From CAZSDU01 sp963662525 (GTDB taxonomy: Bacteria; Bacteroidota; Bacteroidia; Bacteroidales; FEN-979): a stretch of DNA of 64,000 nucleotides. A program made the translations under genes and the position numbers. The stretch spans positions 2,480,001 to 2,544,000 of the forward strand of contig OY759717.1 of NCBI GenBank assembly GCA_963662525.1, read 5' to 3'. Positions 42,759 to 52,330 of this stretch are shown here, piece by piece. Position 1 is the stretch's first letter; each line of letters begins with the position of its first letter. Under the pieces are notes generated by a model. It saw only the letters and a list, made by a program, of their open reading frames with translations. It ran no database searches and was not told where the DNA came from.

Positions 42759-44300
42759 TCAGGCGCTACGGATTTTATTCGATAAAATATTATAAAGAGC
42801 TTTGCAAAAGTATTTAATATCGGTGGTAAAAGGATGCTTTTCTATCTCTAAAAGATATATCCGTTCAGATTCAATATATTCGCTTACTTCCTGTTTCAGC
42901 AATGCCACATAAGGTGGAATGCAGCCTGGTTTGTGTTTCGACCGGAGTGCTAGCACATCCTCAGGATATTCTTTCAAAAAACGTTCACTGAGTGGACGTA
43001 TTCCAACCAATTTCATCTCTCCTTTGAGTACATTTAGAAGTTGAGGCACTTCATCCAGCCAGTACTTCCGGAAAAACTTTCCCCAGGAGGTGAGCCGGAA
43101 ATCATCTGCCGGTTTCCCAACTTCTGAATAACCGTTAACCCTCAGAATATAATCCTGAAGATATTCGGCATAAGGATGCATGGTGCGAAATTTATATACG
43201 TAAATGGGGGCGCCTCCTTTTCCAATCCTGCGCATCTTGAACAGAGGCCCATAGGAAGGATTCATGTCGAAGTAAGGTTTGCCTGTTTTTTTTGCAATAA
43301 AAAAAAGCAATTTGCTTCCTTCATGATATTCCATTATTTCGAATCCGCAACTAACCAGCCTTCCCAGTGTTTCTGCCTTGGATATCACCCTGTTTGTTCC
43401 CCTGGTGAGTTTGAAATAAATGTTTTTAGAAAATGAAATTTTTGGCAAAACACGATGAAGTACAAAATCGAAGAAATAAAAAAAACGCCAAAATCCTTTA
43501 TACTTCAGATGAATGCGATGTTTTCTCAGTTCTGAAGTTTCAGCAAATCCAATAAACAAGGCTCCCAGGTTTAATTTATTGTTTATTTCTTCAAAGAATT
43601 TGTTAATGCGTTGAATGTCATTTATTTTTTTTAGATTTATTAGTGCATTATACATTTCCGGAAGACTCAGGATATTGAATCTTGTGGTTGTTGAAATGAT
43701 AGTAGTCAGAGGCTTAGAGAGTATATTTTGACTGTAGATAAACTTAAATACTTCTTCCCCGGCTTCATCTATTATCAAATTACGAAGTTTATTTAACTTT
43801 TTATTTTCTACTGATGAGGATGAAACAGGTATTGTTTGAGTAGAATCTCCCGACTCGATATATTGCTTGTGACTTAATTTTATTTCCAGGTTATATTTTT
43901 CATGTTCTTTTGCTCTTTGAGTCAGCCTTTTATTGTAATAAAATATCAAGGTTACCACAATTTCCAGGGAAGTGGCTATTAAAAAGATGCTTAAAACGAT
44001 TAACCGTGAAAGAAAAACGAGGTGAAAAAAATAAACTAATGCAGTAGTAATACCGAAAATAATGGTGTTGGAAAGAAGGATAGAACGGTTTATTTTCTTT
44101 ACGCTGATCCCAGGTTTATAATCGACATATTTACCTGATACCAGAGAACTTATTATCCACAAAAAAACAAAAACAACGAAAATCCAATAGTCAAGTAATA
44201 TTGGTCTTAACACCACTCCACTTTTAATCCAAATACTGATTAAAGATGCCAGGAGTAAAATAATGAGATCACCTATTATTTTTATTGCCTTTGAATTCAT
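42759..44300 (-). CDS. Polyprenyl-phosphate sugar transferase (initiating glycosyltransferase)
   Basis: The 513 residues have three or four N-terminal membrane helices, a long divergent middle region and a bacterial sugar-transferase (WcaJ/PglC-type) C-terminus: 'VYKFRTMHPYAE' (the K-F-R-T/S-M core), 'RLTSWGKFFRKYWLDEVPQLLNVLKG' (DE-P-Q region) and 'GIRPLSE'. It should move a sugar-1-phosphate onto undecaprenyl phosphate to start the repeat unit. The middle region (about 150-330) is unlike the CoA-binding-like domain of WcaJ. It is coupled closely to wlbA (3-base gap). Confidence 0.87.
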   Translation of the reverse strand: MNSKAIKIIGDLIILLLASLISIWIKSGVVLRPILLDYWIFVVFVFLWIISSLVSGKYVDYKPGISVKKINRSILLSNTIIFGITTALVYFFHLVFLSRLIVLSIFLIATSLEIVVTLIFYYNKRLTQRAKEHEKYNLEIKLSHKQYIESGDSTQTIPVSSSSVENKKLNKLRNLIIDEAGEEVFKFIYSQNILSKPLTTIISTTTRFNILSLPEMYNALINLKKINDIQRINKFFEEINNKLNLGALFIGFAETSELRKHRIHLKYKGFWRFFYFFDFVLHRVLPKISFSKNIYFKLTRGTNRVISKAETLGRLVSCGFEIMEYHEGSKLLFFIAKKTGKPYFDMNPSYGPLFKMRRIGKGGAPIYVYKFRTMHPYAEYLQDYILRVNGYSEVGKPADDFRLTSWGKFFRKYWLDEVPQLLNVLKGEMKLVGIRPLSERFLKEYPEDVLALRSKHKPGCIPPYVALLKQEVSEYIESERIYLLEIEKHPFTTDIKYFCKALYNILSNKIRSA

Positions 44301-44334
44301 TAAACTTCTGGATTTTAATGAGATAAAACTTGAA

Positions 44335-45408
44335 CTAGTTGAACTTTTGTTGATAATCCGGATTGTTTTTCATGGTTTTTACACTATCCGGATAATTTTC
44401 CACAAACCAAACAAGAAAATTTGTTAAATCAATTTTCCCCGAAAGGAACTCTTTTTTCAAGGAATGGAATTTAGCGATGGATTGATTATCGTTAAGAATT
44501 TCAGTAATTATTTCAAGAATTTTATTTATATCTGTTGTCTGGAATATCAAGCCGGCATGAATTTCTTCTGTAATATATCCCATTTTTAAAGTATTTACAT
44601 AGATTGCTGGAGTGCCAAGAACGGCAGCTTCTGAGGCTGTTGTGCCACCTTCGCCAATATATAGCTTTGCAAAGCATAGAGCGTGGTGAAAAAGCTCTGA
44701 AGGAAAGGTAATCCGGAATTTCTCAAGTTCAGGAGGTAAATGTGATTCCGAAGAAATATAAACTTTTACTCCAAGGTCTATGAGATAATTCACAAGAATT
44801 ATTTTATTCTGAAAGGACAATCCTTTTTGTCCGATGTCGTGACTGGCATTCCAGGACACAAATCGGATAATCACAAATGATTCGTTTTTAGATATATTTA
44901 TTAGTCTTAGTACATCTCTATTTGGAATAAAAAAATTTGGATGTAAATAACTAAGTTCCATCAGGGAGTTAAATTTAATTTGCCGGGGACCTAAGTTCTT
45001 ATAAAAAGACACTGGATTGAGGAACGTATCTGTAAATGGAGTATAAAGAAATAGTTCTAATTTTGCGTGCTCAGTATCATCTAAGGCTATATGAGGACAT
45101 CGTAAAATTGCTGACGTATGTGCTGCATAGGTTGAACCAAAGCTCAAAAATAAATCCGGTTTGAATTTTTTGGCAACTTTATATATTTTATAGTCTGCCT
45201 TTGGAAGATATAGAAGTTTTTTTACAAGCGATTTGCCACCCTTCCCTCTTGAGAAATAGTCAATACCATATCTTTCAAGCAATTCAAAAGTCATCTCTTT
45301 GTCACGGGCTGTAATTGCAAAAGAATGGCCCCGTGACGTCATCAGATTAATGAAATTACGAAAATAATGAACATGAGCAGGATGGCCAATATCAATTAAA
45401 ATTTTCAT
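44335..45408 (-). CDS. DUF354 glycosyltransferase-like protein
   Basis: The 357 residues start 'MKILIDIGHPAHVHYFRNFI', the DUF354 signature, and continue with 'LFLSFGSTYAAHTSAILRCPHIALDDTEHA' (in part) and 'YIGEGGTTASEAAVLGTPAIYVNT', a GT-B-like donor site. Members are common in archaeal and bacterial surface-glycan loci and are probably glycosyltransferases or nucleotide-sugar processing enzymes. The gene lies next to the amidotransferase module, 16 bases before hisF. Confidence 0.82.
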   Translation of the reverse strand: MKILIDIGHPAHVHYFRNFINLMTSRGHSFAITARDKEMTFELLERYGIDYFSRGKGGKSLVKKLLYLPKADYKIYKVAKKFKPDLFLSFGSTYAAHTSAILRCPHIALDDTEHAKLELFLYTPFTDTFLNPVSFYKNLGPRQIKFNSLMELSYLHPNFFIPNRDVLRLINISKNESFVIIRFVSWNASHDIGQKGLSFQNKIILVNYLIDLGVKVYISSESHLPPELEKFRITFPSELFHHALCFAKLYIGEGGTTASEAAVLGTPAIYVNTLKMGYITEEIHAGLIFQTTDINKILEIITEILNDNQSIAKFHSLKKEFLSGKIDLTNFLVWFVENYPDSVKTMKNNPDYQQKFN

Positions 45409-45424
45409 ATCTGAAATTGGATTA

Positions 45425-46201
45425 TTAATGGCATGTATTAGCAGAAAAGAGATTGATGAGATCTTGCCTGGTAGGGTAGTTTATTAGAACCGCTTTACGA
45501 GGCCCATGATAAACAAACAAGCTGCCGGCAGCTGCTGCTGAGGCATGAGATTCGTAAGTAACAGTTTTAAAATCTTCAATACTTCCCGCCCCCCCCAAAG
45601 CAATTACAGGGATGGTGACCGAGGTAGAAATCCTTTTAATCTGATCATGATCATAACCATCCATCATCCCATCCTTTTCAATGGATTGAATGATGATCTC
45701 TCCGGCCCCCTGTTCCTCCATTAACTGAGCATATTTCATGGGGTCATAAGCAGTTGATTTCTGGCCATTATTGCTCCATACATGATATTTGCCTAGGAGT
45801 TTCTTTTTTATATCCATGCAGACAACGATTGTGGAAGAACCAAAATAGTCGGCGGCTGTTTTAATGAATTCAGGATTTTCAATTGCGGTTGAATTGATAA
45901 CCACCTTTTCGGCCCCTGCTTTTAAAAGCGTTTCAATCTGGTGGATGGTTTTAATACCTCCTCCAACGGCAAAAGGCATATTTGCTTCATCTCCCACTTC
46001 TTTGACAAAATCCCTCGAGATCGTCCGGTTTTCCTGAGTGGCCGTGATATCCAGGAATACGAGTTCATCTGCCAGATTGTCATTAAACACTTTTACCGCA
46101 TTGATTGGATCTCCAATATACCGAAAGTCTTTAAATTTTACAGATTTATATAATCCCATACCTTTTAACAGCAAAACCGGAATGATTCTTGGGAAAAACA
46201 T
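45425..46201 (-). CDS. HisF-like cyclase subunit of a sugar amidotransferase system
   Basis: The 258-residue TIM barrel aligns to HisF ('FFPRIIPVLLLKGMGLYKSV', 'AVGGGIKTI', 'VVINSTAI', 'GAGEIIIQSIEKDG', 'IPVIALGGAGS'). One of the two acids used in histidine synthesis is lost: the position of Asp11 is Leu11, whereas Asp130 (in 'VCMDIKK') is kept. It sits directly after HisH- and WbpG-like genes, the arrangement of Pseudomonas aeruginosa O-antigen HisH2-HisF2-WbpG. It probably conducts ammonia from HisH towards the WbpG-type amidotransferase rather than making histidine. Confidence 0.87.
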   Translation of the reverse strand: MFFPRIIPVLLLKGMGLYKSVKFKDFRYIGDPINAVKVFNDNLADELVFLDITATQENRTISRDFVKEVGDEANMPFAVGGGIKTIHQIETLLKAGAEKVVINSTAIENPEFIKTAADYFGSSTIVVCMDIKKKLLGKYHVWSNNGQKSTAYDPMKYAQLMEEQGAGEIIIQSIEKDGMMDGYDHDQIKRISTSVTIPVIALGGAGSIEDFKTVTYESHASAAAAGSLFVYHGPRKAVLINYPTRQDLINLFSANTCH

Positions 46202-46211
46202 TATTCTTTTT

Positions 46212-46826
46212 TTAGATTTTCGCGAAATTACCTAGCATTAATTCACCTGCTGCATGACTTTTTTCAGGATGGAATTGAACACCCCAGAGGTTGTTTCGTT
46301 GGACTGCAGAAGTAAAGGTGTATTCATAGTCTGTTTCATAAAGAATATCCCTTTGGATATTGCACTTCATGTGATAACTATGAACGAAATAAAATGGATC
46401 ATCCGGAGAAATACCATTTGTTAGCGGATCTGGTTTAACCTTTAATAATTGGTTCCACCCGATATGGGGAACTTTAAATCGTATTTTATCTGATACTTTA
46501 AACCGAACCACGCTGGCATCGAACCAGCCTAATCCCGGACAATTTCCTTCTTCGCTATAGCCTGCCATTAGCTGCATTCCTAAGCAGATGCCGAGAACTG
46601 GGGTGTGCTGAACCATCGCTTTTTCATGAAGGATTTCAAGCAGATTTCTTTCTCTAAGATTTTTCATGCCATTAGAAAAGTGTCCAACTCCAGGGATTAT
46701 AAGTTTATTTGCCTTCTCAATTTCATTTCTGTTGCCTGTGATAATTGCATTTATTTTCAGATTCTCAAATTTTTTAAGTACTGAGCGAAGGTTCCCCATT
46801 CCATAATCAACAATTGCAATCATCAT
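46212..46826 (-). CDS. HisH-like glutaminase subunit of a sugar amidotransferase system
   Basis: The 204 residues form a class I glutamine amidotransferase. The nucleophile Cys is in 'VLGICLGMQLMAGYSEEG' and the His-Glu pair in 'GVQFHPEKSH'. The protein opens 'IAIVDYGMGNLRSV', as HisH does. It is 2 bases from the WbpG-like gene and 10 from the HisF-like gene, forming the WbpG-HisH2-HisF2 trio. It releases ammonia from glutamine for amidination of a 3-acetamido group. Confidence 0.9.
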   Translation of the reverse strand: MMIAIVDYGMGNLRSVLKKFENLKINAIITGNRNEIEKANKLIIPGVGHFSNGMKNLRERNLLEILHEKAMVQHTPVLGICLGMQLMAGYSEEGNCPGLGWFDASVVRFKVSDKIRFKVPHIGWNQLLKVKPDPLTNGISPDDPFYFVHSYHMKCNIQRDILYETDYEYTFTSAVQRNNLWGVQFHPEKSHAAGELMLGNFAKI

Positions 46827-46828
46827 GT

Positions 46829-47962
46829 TTACATTTTTGCATATTTTTCATACAAGATTTTAGGAATCAATCTGAGATCAGCGGCAATTTTTATGGGAAT
46901 CTTTGCAGCACGGATAAGGGGATAATAAGATTTGAAATCTTTATATGTTCTCCGTGGAGCCTTCATTATTGCGTCCCATTCTTCACCAGAAAAGCCTAAT
47001 TTCTTTATCACATATTCCACGTCCTTGTAGTTATATGGGTAGGGTGATTTAAGTTCTTCCAAAACGGATTCACGATCACGATAGCCTGAACGGATTAATG
47101 CTGAATATTCAACTTTTCGTTTATCAATTCTGAATTTAACAGGAAGGTAATATGACTGAAAGAAACGAGTGAAATTATTTTCATGGTGATGTCCACCATA
47201 ATCCGACCAACCACACTCTTTTTTTATTATTTCTTTCGCCTGTACTTTATCATACGCTATGTAATCGAATACCCTGATATCACGTATGCCTTTAAATAAT
47301 ACCCAGTAAATGAATTGAGAAAGAGACATGATTGGGAAACTCTTTATTTTCTTTGTACCATATTTTTTTTGCACGTCTTTCACATACCTGCCGTCAAAAT
47401 AACTCCAAGATTTTGGCACAGAACCTTCGGCACGAAAGGAATGTCCGTTAAGCGAATATTTGACGCCTTCCCGAACAGCTTCCCGGTATAGAACCGAATA
47501 GATTGCATAATCGCTGGGAGCATCGGCATCTGAAACCGAAGCGAGCATAAAAGAGCGCTGGAGATCACGCATTTCCTCCCAATCGGCCACAACTGTATGG
47601 AGTTCGACATTAAGCGCTTGAGTGGCATTTTTAATATTAGTAAGAGCAACCTCGGTACTCCAGCCATTATCGAAGGTAACAGCTAAAGGACGCAGGCCGG
47701 CAATTTTTACAGCCCAATAAAGTAAAAATGTACTGTCGGTTCCACCACTGAGTCCAATTATACAGTCATACTTTTTTTGTTTACCTTTTATTTTTATTTT
47801 ATTAATAATTGAATTTAGCATTTCACTCTCTTCATTACCTATGGGGTGTGATTTAATAAATTCATTATGTAACCTACAAAAATTGCAAATACCTTTGTCA
47901 TCAAACTCTATTTCCGACATGGTAATATCTGAAACACAGCAATTACATATTTTTTGGTTCAT
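46829..47962 (-). CDS. N-acetyl sugar amidotransferase, WbpG-like
   Basis: The 377 residues show the family's PP-loop 'IIGLSGGTDSTFLLYW' (ATP pyrophosphatase), an N-terminal zinc-like set 'CNCCVSDITM...CNFC', and 'LNGHSFRAEGSVPKSW' with 'GYGGHHHEN'-type metal-site ('YGGHHHENNF'). WbpG activates an N-acetyl group with ATP and inserts ammonia, giving an acetamidino group (as in ManNAc3NAmA of P. aeruginosa O5). Together with WlbA-C downstream this predicts an acetamidino 2,3-diamino uronic acid in the surface glycan. Confidence 0.9.
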   Translation of the reverse strand: MNQKICNCCVSDITMSEIEFDDKGICNFCRLHNEFIKSHPIGNEESEMLNSIINKIKIKGKQKKYDCIIGLSGGTDSTFLLYWAVKIAGLRPLAVTFDNGWSTEVALTNIKNATQALNVELHTVVADWEEMRDLQRSFMLASVSDADAPSDYAIYSVLYREAVREGVKYSLNGHSFRAEGSVPKSWSYFDGRYVKDVQKKYGTKKIKSFPIMSLSQFIYWVLFKGIRDIRVFDYIAYDKVQAKEIIKKECGWSDYGGHHHENNFTRFFQSYYLPVKFRIDKRKVEYSALIRSGYRDRESVLEELKSPYPYNYKDVEYVIKKLGFSGEEWDAIMKAPRRTYKDFKSYYPLIRAAKIPIKIAADLRLIPKILYEKYAKM

Positions 47963-48008
47963 TTAATTAATTTTGATGTTTTGTTTATATTTTGCTTCAT
48001 TTCAAGTG

Positions 48009-49841
48009 TTAATCAATAAATTGTCTAAACCATAATTCCAGATGTACCCATTTCCATATTTCCTGAGCAATATCAATTTTTCCATTAAGATGTTTATTGT
48101 ATTGTTCAATTGCTTTATTCGCATCAATCAGATTTCTGTTCTTAAACGATTCACTTTTTAAAATATCTATTACTATTTTTTGCCATTGTTCTGTTCTGAA
48201 CCATTCTGCCTGTGGAGTACCGAAGCCAATTTTATCAATACGAATTCTAATTTTTTCCGGAAGAATCCCTTTCATTGATTCTCGTAAGAGAGTTTTTGTC
48301 ATTCCATTTTTTATTTTCAGTTCAGAAGGTGAGGCAAGAATTTTTTCTACAAGCCTGTAATCTATGTATGGCACCCTGGCCTCAATTGAAAACCACATTG
48401 AGTTTCGATCTTCCCATTTTAATAAATGTTCAAGCTTGTATTCAAAATGATCAATGAGTGCATCGTTTAAACTTTCACTCTCATGGAGATGTGAGGATAT
48501 TGCAGTTCTTCCTTTGTATTTATTGATAAATTCTTTATTTAAATATCCTTTATTAATTATACTTAATTTAATTCTGATCTTCGCTGAAAGAAGGAAATAT
48601 ATAAGACTTTGAATCCCTATCAAAGAGCGATGTAATGTTATATATTTAAATATCTGCTTACAAAGCCTCCCCAAGTGACCTTTTTTTATTAGCTCCTTAA
48701 AATAATATCCAAAAAAATATGGATATCCAGCGAGCATCTCATCAGCGCCTTGCCCATCAAGCGTTACAACGACATTGTTTTTTGCTAATTTCATCACTTT
48801 ATATTGCGCATACGGACCAGTAGCAGGGATTGGCTCACCATGAGCAATGATAAATTCATGTAAATCATTTTTAAGTGATGAAGCATCTGGAGTTGTATAA
48901 AACATGTTTTGCAGAAATGGCTCATATTCTTGTATAAATTCAGTTTCGTCACCAAATTGACCTTTTTGGTATATAGCTGAAAAGGTTTTTAAATCTTTAA
49001 TGTAATAATCCATTAGGAGCACTGAAACAATACTTGAGGAATCTAAACCCCCACTCAGGCAGACTCCCACTGGTACATCGCTTCGCATTCGTAAGCCGAT
49101 AGATGAGGATAAAAGTTCTTTAAATTCTAAAGGCGTTTTGAAAGCATCCGTTGATAAAACTCTCTCTCTTAGATTGTACCATTTTTTAGTGGATAAAATT
49201 GAATTAGTAATCGACAACTGCTGTGCATGTTGTAATTTTTTCACTTCAAAAAAAAATGTACTTTCGGTTTGATCAGTACGGTTGAATACTAAGAAATCAA
49301 AAATACTTTGATAATCAGGTTTGGGTTTGTGATCCAGGATTGATATGAGAGGTGGAATTTCTGAACAAAATGCGAAGAAATTTTCATTCAAGATATAATA
49401 AAATGGTTTAATCCCAAAACGATCACGGGCAACAAAGCACTTATTTAGTTGGCGGTCAAAAATCATAAAAGCCCACATGCCATTAAAACGGTTTAGACAT
49501 GACTCTCCCCATTCAATGTATGATTTTAACAGGACCTCTGAATCGGTTTGAGTGTTGAAATGATGACCTTTTTTTATAAGTTCTTCTCTTAACTCAATAT
49601 AGTTGTATATTTCACCATTGAATACCATTATATAGCGTTTGTCATCAGATAGCATCGGTTGATGGCCGGCGGGTGAAAGATCGATGATGCTTAAGCGAAC
49701 AAAACCAAGACCAACATTTTCGTCAATAAACATTCCTTCATCATCAGGGCCACGATGTTTCATGATCTGCATCATGCTTTTAAGAGGTGCCTGAGAAACG
49801 GTTTGATGATCAAATCTTATAATGCCGCATATACCGCACAT
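48009..49841 (-). CDS. asnB: Asparagine synthase (glutamine-hydrolysing) family protein
   Basis: The 610 residues have an N-terminal glutaminase with Cys2 (MCGICGIIRF) and 'RGPDDEGMFI', and a C-terminal synthetase domain with PP-loop 'CLSGGLDSSSIVSVL'. The 'DGQGADEMLAGYPYFFGYY' segment is typical. AsnB-type enzymes in polysaccharide clusters often amidate carboxylate groups of uronic acids. That is the likely role here since the gene sits inside the amidotransferase/uronic acid module, but free asparagine synthesis is equally compatible with sequence. Confidence 0.88.
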   Translation of the reverse strand: MCGICGIIRFDHQTVSQAPLKSMMQIMKHRGPDDEGMFIDENVGLGFVRLSIIDLSPAGHQPMLSDDKRYIMVFNGEIYNYIELREELIKKGHHFNTQTDSEVLLKSYIEWGESCLNRFNGMWAFMIFDRQLNKCFVARDRFGIKPFYYILNENFFAFCSEIPPLISILDHKPKPDYQSIFDFLVFNRTDQTESTFFFEVKKLQHAQQLSITNSILSTKKWYNLRERVLSTDAFKTPLEFKELLSSSIGLRMRSDVPVGVCLSGGLDSSSIVSVLLMDYYIKDLKTFSAIYQKGQFGDETEFIQEYEPFLQNMFYTTPDASSLKNDLHEFIIAHGEPIPATGPYAQYKVMKLAKNNVVVTLDGQGADEMLAGYPYFFGYYFKELIKKGHLGRLCKQIFKYITLHRSLIGIQSLIYFLLSAKIRIKLSIINKGYLNKEFINKYKGRTAISSHLHESESLNDALIDHFEYKLEHLLKWEDRNSMWFSIEARVPYIDYRLVEKILASPSELKIKNGMTKTLLRESMKGILPEKIRIRIDKIGFGTPQAEWFRTEQWQKIVIDILKSESFKNRNLIDANKAIEQYNKHLNGKIDIAQEIWKWVHLELWFRQFID

Positions 49842-49876
49842 ATATTTCTATAATGTTTATATTTTATATTTACCTA

Positions 49877-51040
49877 TTATCCTGAATGTTTATTTTTTGA
49901 AATGGCTTTATATAAAGATATTGTCTTGTCTGCCAATGATTTTTTATCTAACCGTTGTTTCGCTATCAATGCGTTTTTTTCAGAAGCTTGGTCAACAAGA
50001 TTATTATTTTCTAAAGCAGTTCTAAGTGCTTTAGTAATGGCTGGCAGATCATCAGGCGGCACCAGGAAGCCTGTTTCTCCATCAGTTATCCATTCATTGG
50101 CGCAAGATGTCCATGATTGAATCGGAAATGAACCCATCACAAATGCTTCTAAAAAGGAAATACTAATACCATCAGTAATGCTTAGTCCAATAGAAATTCT
50201 TGCCTGTCCGTGTCGTCTTAATATTCCTTCATGAGTTTTTTCACGAATGACCTTGATATTTAGTCTTGTTCTTTTAATTACTTTACGGACCTCTTTTTTA
50301 ACAATTTTATCAGTTAAATACGTAATTATTGTATAATCTCTTAATAATTCATGACAATTTTCAAGTGCTTTAAGTCCTATCAGAGCTCTACCTGCCCACC
50401 CATGGTAACCTTTAAGCATAATTAGTTTTCTATCAGATGTTTTGCCATTGTATGATAACGCTTTTATAGAATTAAGATCAAATCCACCAGTAACTGGAAA
50501 TACCGGGAGGACAACACCTTTGAATCCGTATTTAATTGCTAATTCAACATCACGGAAACATTCACAAGAATAATAATTGCAATTTGCAAGTAAATCGACA
50601 ATTCTTTTTCTATGATCTTCAAACTTTCTGAAATAATCAATATCCCCACCCCAAACTGTAGCAATCCAGGTTGGAAATGGTTCATTCATTCTCTTTTTAA
50701 CTTCAAGTGTCATATATCCGGCATGTTGAAGTTCAAAAGAATGAATAATGTCAGGTTGAATTTTCACTATGACTTCTATTAATTCATTATAACGTCCATG
50801 GTAATATTTATATGGAAAAATCTTATATTTACACAGTTGACCAATGATGAGATTCCAAGCATTCAATCTGTGGTATTTAATTTTAGATTTACAAATAAGG
50901 TTTTTTAATATAGTATGTGTTCTCAAACTTTCGTTTGATGAAAAGAGATGAATATCCCAGTCAGTTTCCATTAATTGGGAAATCCAACGTGCTGTATGAA
51001 TACTATTCGGAAATGCAATAAATAAAATTTTCAATTTCAA
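49877..51040 (-). CDS. Glycosyltransferase, GT4-like
   Basis: The 387 residues carry the GT-B C-terminal pattern: 'GQARISIGLSITDGISISFLEAFVMGSFPIQS' (in part), 'CANEWITDGETGFLVPPDD' and a final helix. The N-terminal 'FIAFPNSIHTARWISQL' and 'DIIHSFELQHAGYM' are GT4-like. A full GT4 E-x7-E is present as D-x-I-x-x-x-x-LEA. Donor and acceptor are unknown. It is transcribed with asnB (35-base gap). Confidence 0.83.
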   Translation of the reverse strand: MKLKILFIAFPNSIHTARWISQLMETDWDIHLFSSNESLRTHTILKNLICKSKIKYHRLNAWNLIIGQLCKYKIFPYKYYHGRYNELIEVIVKIQPDIIHSFELQHAGYMTLEVKKRMNEPFPTWIATVWGGDIDYFRKFEDHRKRIVDLLANCNYYSCECFRDVELAIKYGFKGVVLPVFPVTGGFDLNSIKALSYNGKTSDRKLIMLKGYHGWAGRALIGLKALENCHELLRDYTIITYLTDKIVKKEVRKVIKRTRLNIKVIREKTHEGILRRHGQARISIGLSITDGISISFLEAFVMGSFPIQSWTSCANEWITDGETGFLVPPDDLPAITKALRTALENNNLVDQASEKNALIAKQRLDKKSLADKTISLYKAISKNKHSG

Positions 51041-51105
51041 TTAAATTTATAAATACATTAAATTGAATTTCATTAGTAAAAATAAACTTGTATTTAAATT
51101 CGATC

Positions 51106-52305
51106 TTATAATTCCTCAATATATCTCAGTATGCCTTGTTTATAATCAAAGTCCTTTTTTGCAGTCTCAATAGCATTACGCCCTAAAAAAAGCCTAAATT
51201 CTTCATCAATGATTAATCTCCTGAAATTCTTTGTATAGGTTTCGCTATCTCCAATATCCGATAGCATTGCATTGTGTTCATTTATTAAATGATCGGGTAA
51301 ATCGCTAAAAATAGTTGAAAGAATTGCCTTACCTGAAGCAAGATATTCTCCTGTTTTCCCTGGAAACCCAGCATTTGCGATTATGGTGCCTTGTTCAGGA
51401 AGTACTAGAATATCAACAAAATTATAAATTGCTGGCATATATTTTGGAAGAACTGGATTAAGGAATGTTACATGTTCTGAAATGCTTAATTTTTCACAAT
51501 ATTTCTTAACAAGTGCAGTATCACCGTCAACTAAAATAAAGATTATTTCAAAAGAGAAACGCTCATGAATAAGTAATTTAGTTGCGTTCTCAAGAAAAAA
51601 GAATAATCCATTCGTTCGTTCACATGAACCAGCGTAAAAGACTTTTAACTTCATTGATTTGAAGATTTCGATTCCCTTGTGTTGTAGTTCAAAAATATTA
51701 TTCTTTTGATTCTGTACGAATTCCGAATAATCAATTAAAGTTGGCAAACATCTTCTAATTCTTAATTTAGGATACAAAATTTTGTATTTATTTTCTAGAT
51801 AACTTGATACAACAAACAAAACATCTACTTTTGGAATAATGTATTTATTAAAAAAAACCTGGTTTAACTTTGCCAAATATCCAATAAAAGTATTCGTTTT
51901 TTTATCTATTAAACGGGCGTTTTCGTCTCCTTTATCAAAAAAGAAATTTATTTTGTTTTTTTTACAGAAAAATAAAAGAATACTTCCAATTAAAATATTT
52001 GGTCTTGTTATAATTACAAAGTTTGTATTATTTTCTTGCCTTAAAAATTTATAAAGGGAAAAAAGTCCAAGTATCCTCTGATATAAATAAACAATTGGTT
52101 TTATTTTAATGTTTCTTGATGTCGCACTTAATGCAAAAGTTATATATTCTTCGGAATTTTTAAGAGCATGCATCGAAGGGCGTGGTGCAACAATATAAAT
52201 CTTAATATGGACATTATTTTTAATAAATCCTTTTGCCCACATTCGCATCCTTATGCTCATTGATCCAATAGGATAATTTACTTCTCCGATAATGATCCCC
52301 TTCAT
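51106..52305 (-). CDS. Glycosyltransferase, GT4-like
   Basis: The 399 residues have a GT-B fold: the N-terminal domain ('GEVNYPIGSMSIRMRMWAKGF', 'FFDKGDENARLID') and a C-terminal donor domain with 'PKYMPAIYNFVDILVLPEQG' and 'NAGFPGKTGEYLASGKAILST' (the residues contacting the nucleotide). It should add one sugar to the repeat unit. Specificity unknown. It is in the same minus-strand run, 25 bases before an epimerase gene stop. Confidence 0.82.
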   Translation of the reverse strand: MKGIIIGEVNYPIGSMSIRMRMWAKGFIKNNVHIKIYIVAPRPSMHALKNSEEYITFALSATSRNIKIKPIVYLYQRILGLFSLYKFLRQENNTNFVIITRPNILIGSILLFFCKKNKINFFFDKGDENARLIDKKTNTFIGYLAKLNQVFFNKYIIPKVDVLFVVSSYLENKYKILYPKLRIRRCLPTLIDYSEFVQNQKNNIFELQHKGIEIFKSMKLKVFYAGSCERTNGLFFFLENATKLLIHERFSFEIIFILVDGDTALVKKYCEKLSISEHVTFLNPVLPKYMPAIYNFVDILVLPEQGTIIANAGFPGKTGEYLASGKAILSTIFSDLPDHLINEHNAMLSDIGDSETYTKNFRRLIIDEEFRLFLGRNAIETAKKDFDYKQGILRYIEEL

Positions 52306-52330
52306 TAAAGGTCGAATTTTAAATTTTGCA

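Noticed and set aside
45425..46826. HisH/HisF as histidine biosynthesis genes
   Set aside because: HisF lacks the Asp11 equivalent and both genes are joined to a WbpG-like gene inside a glycan cluster, with no other his genes nearby.
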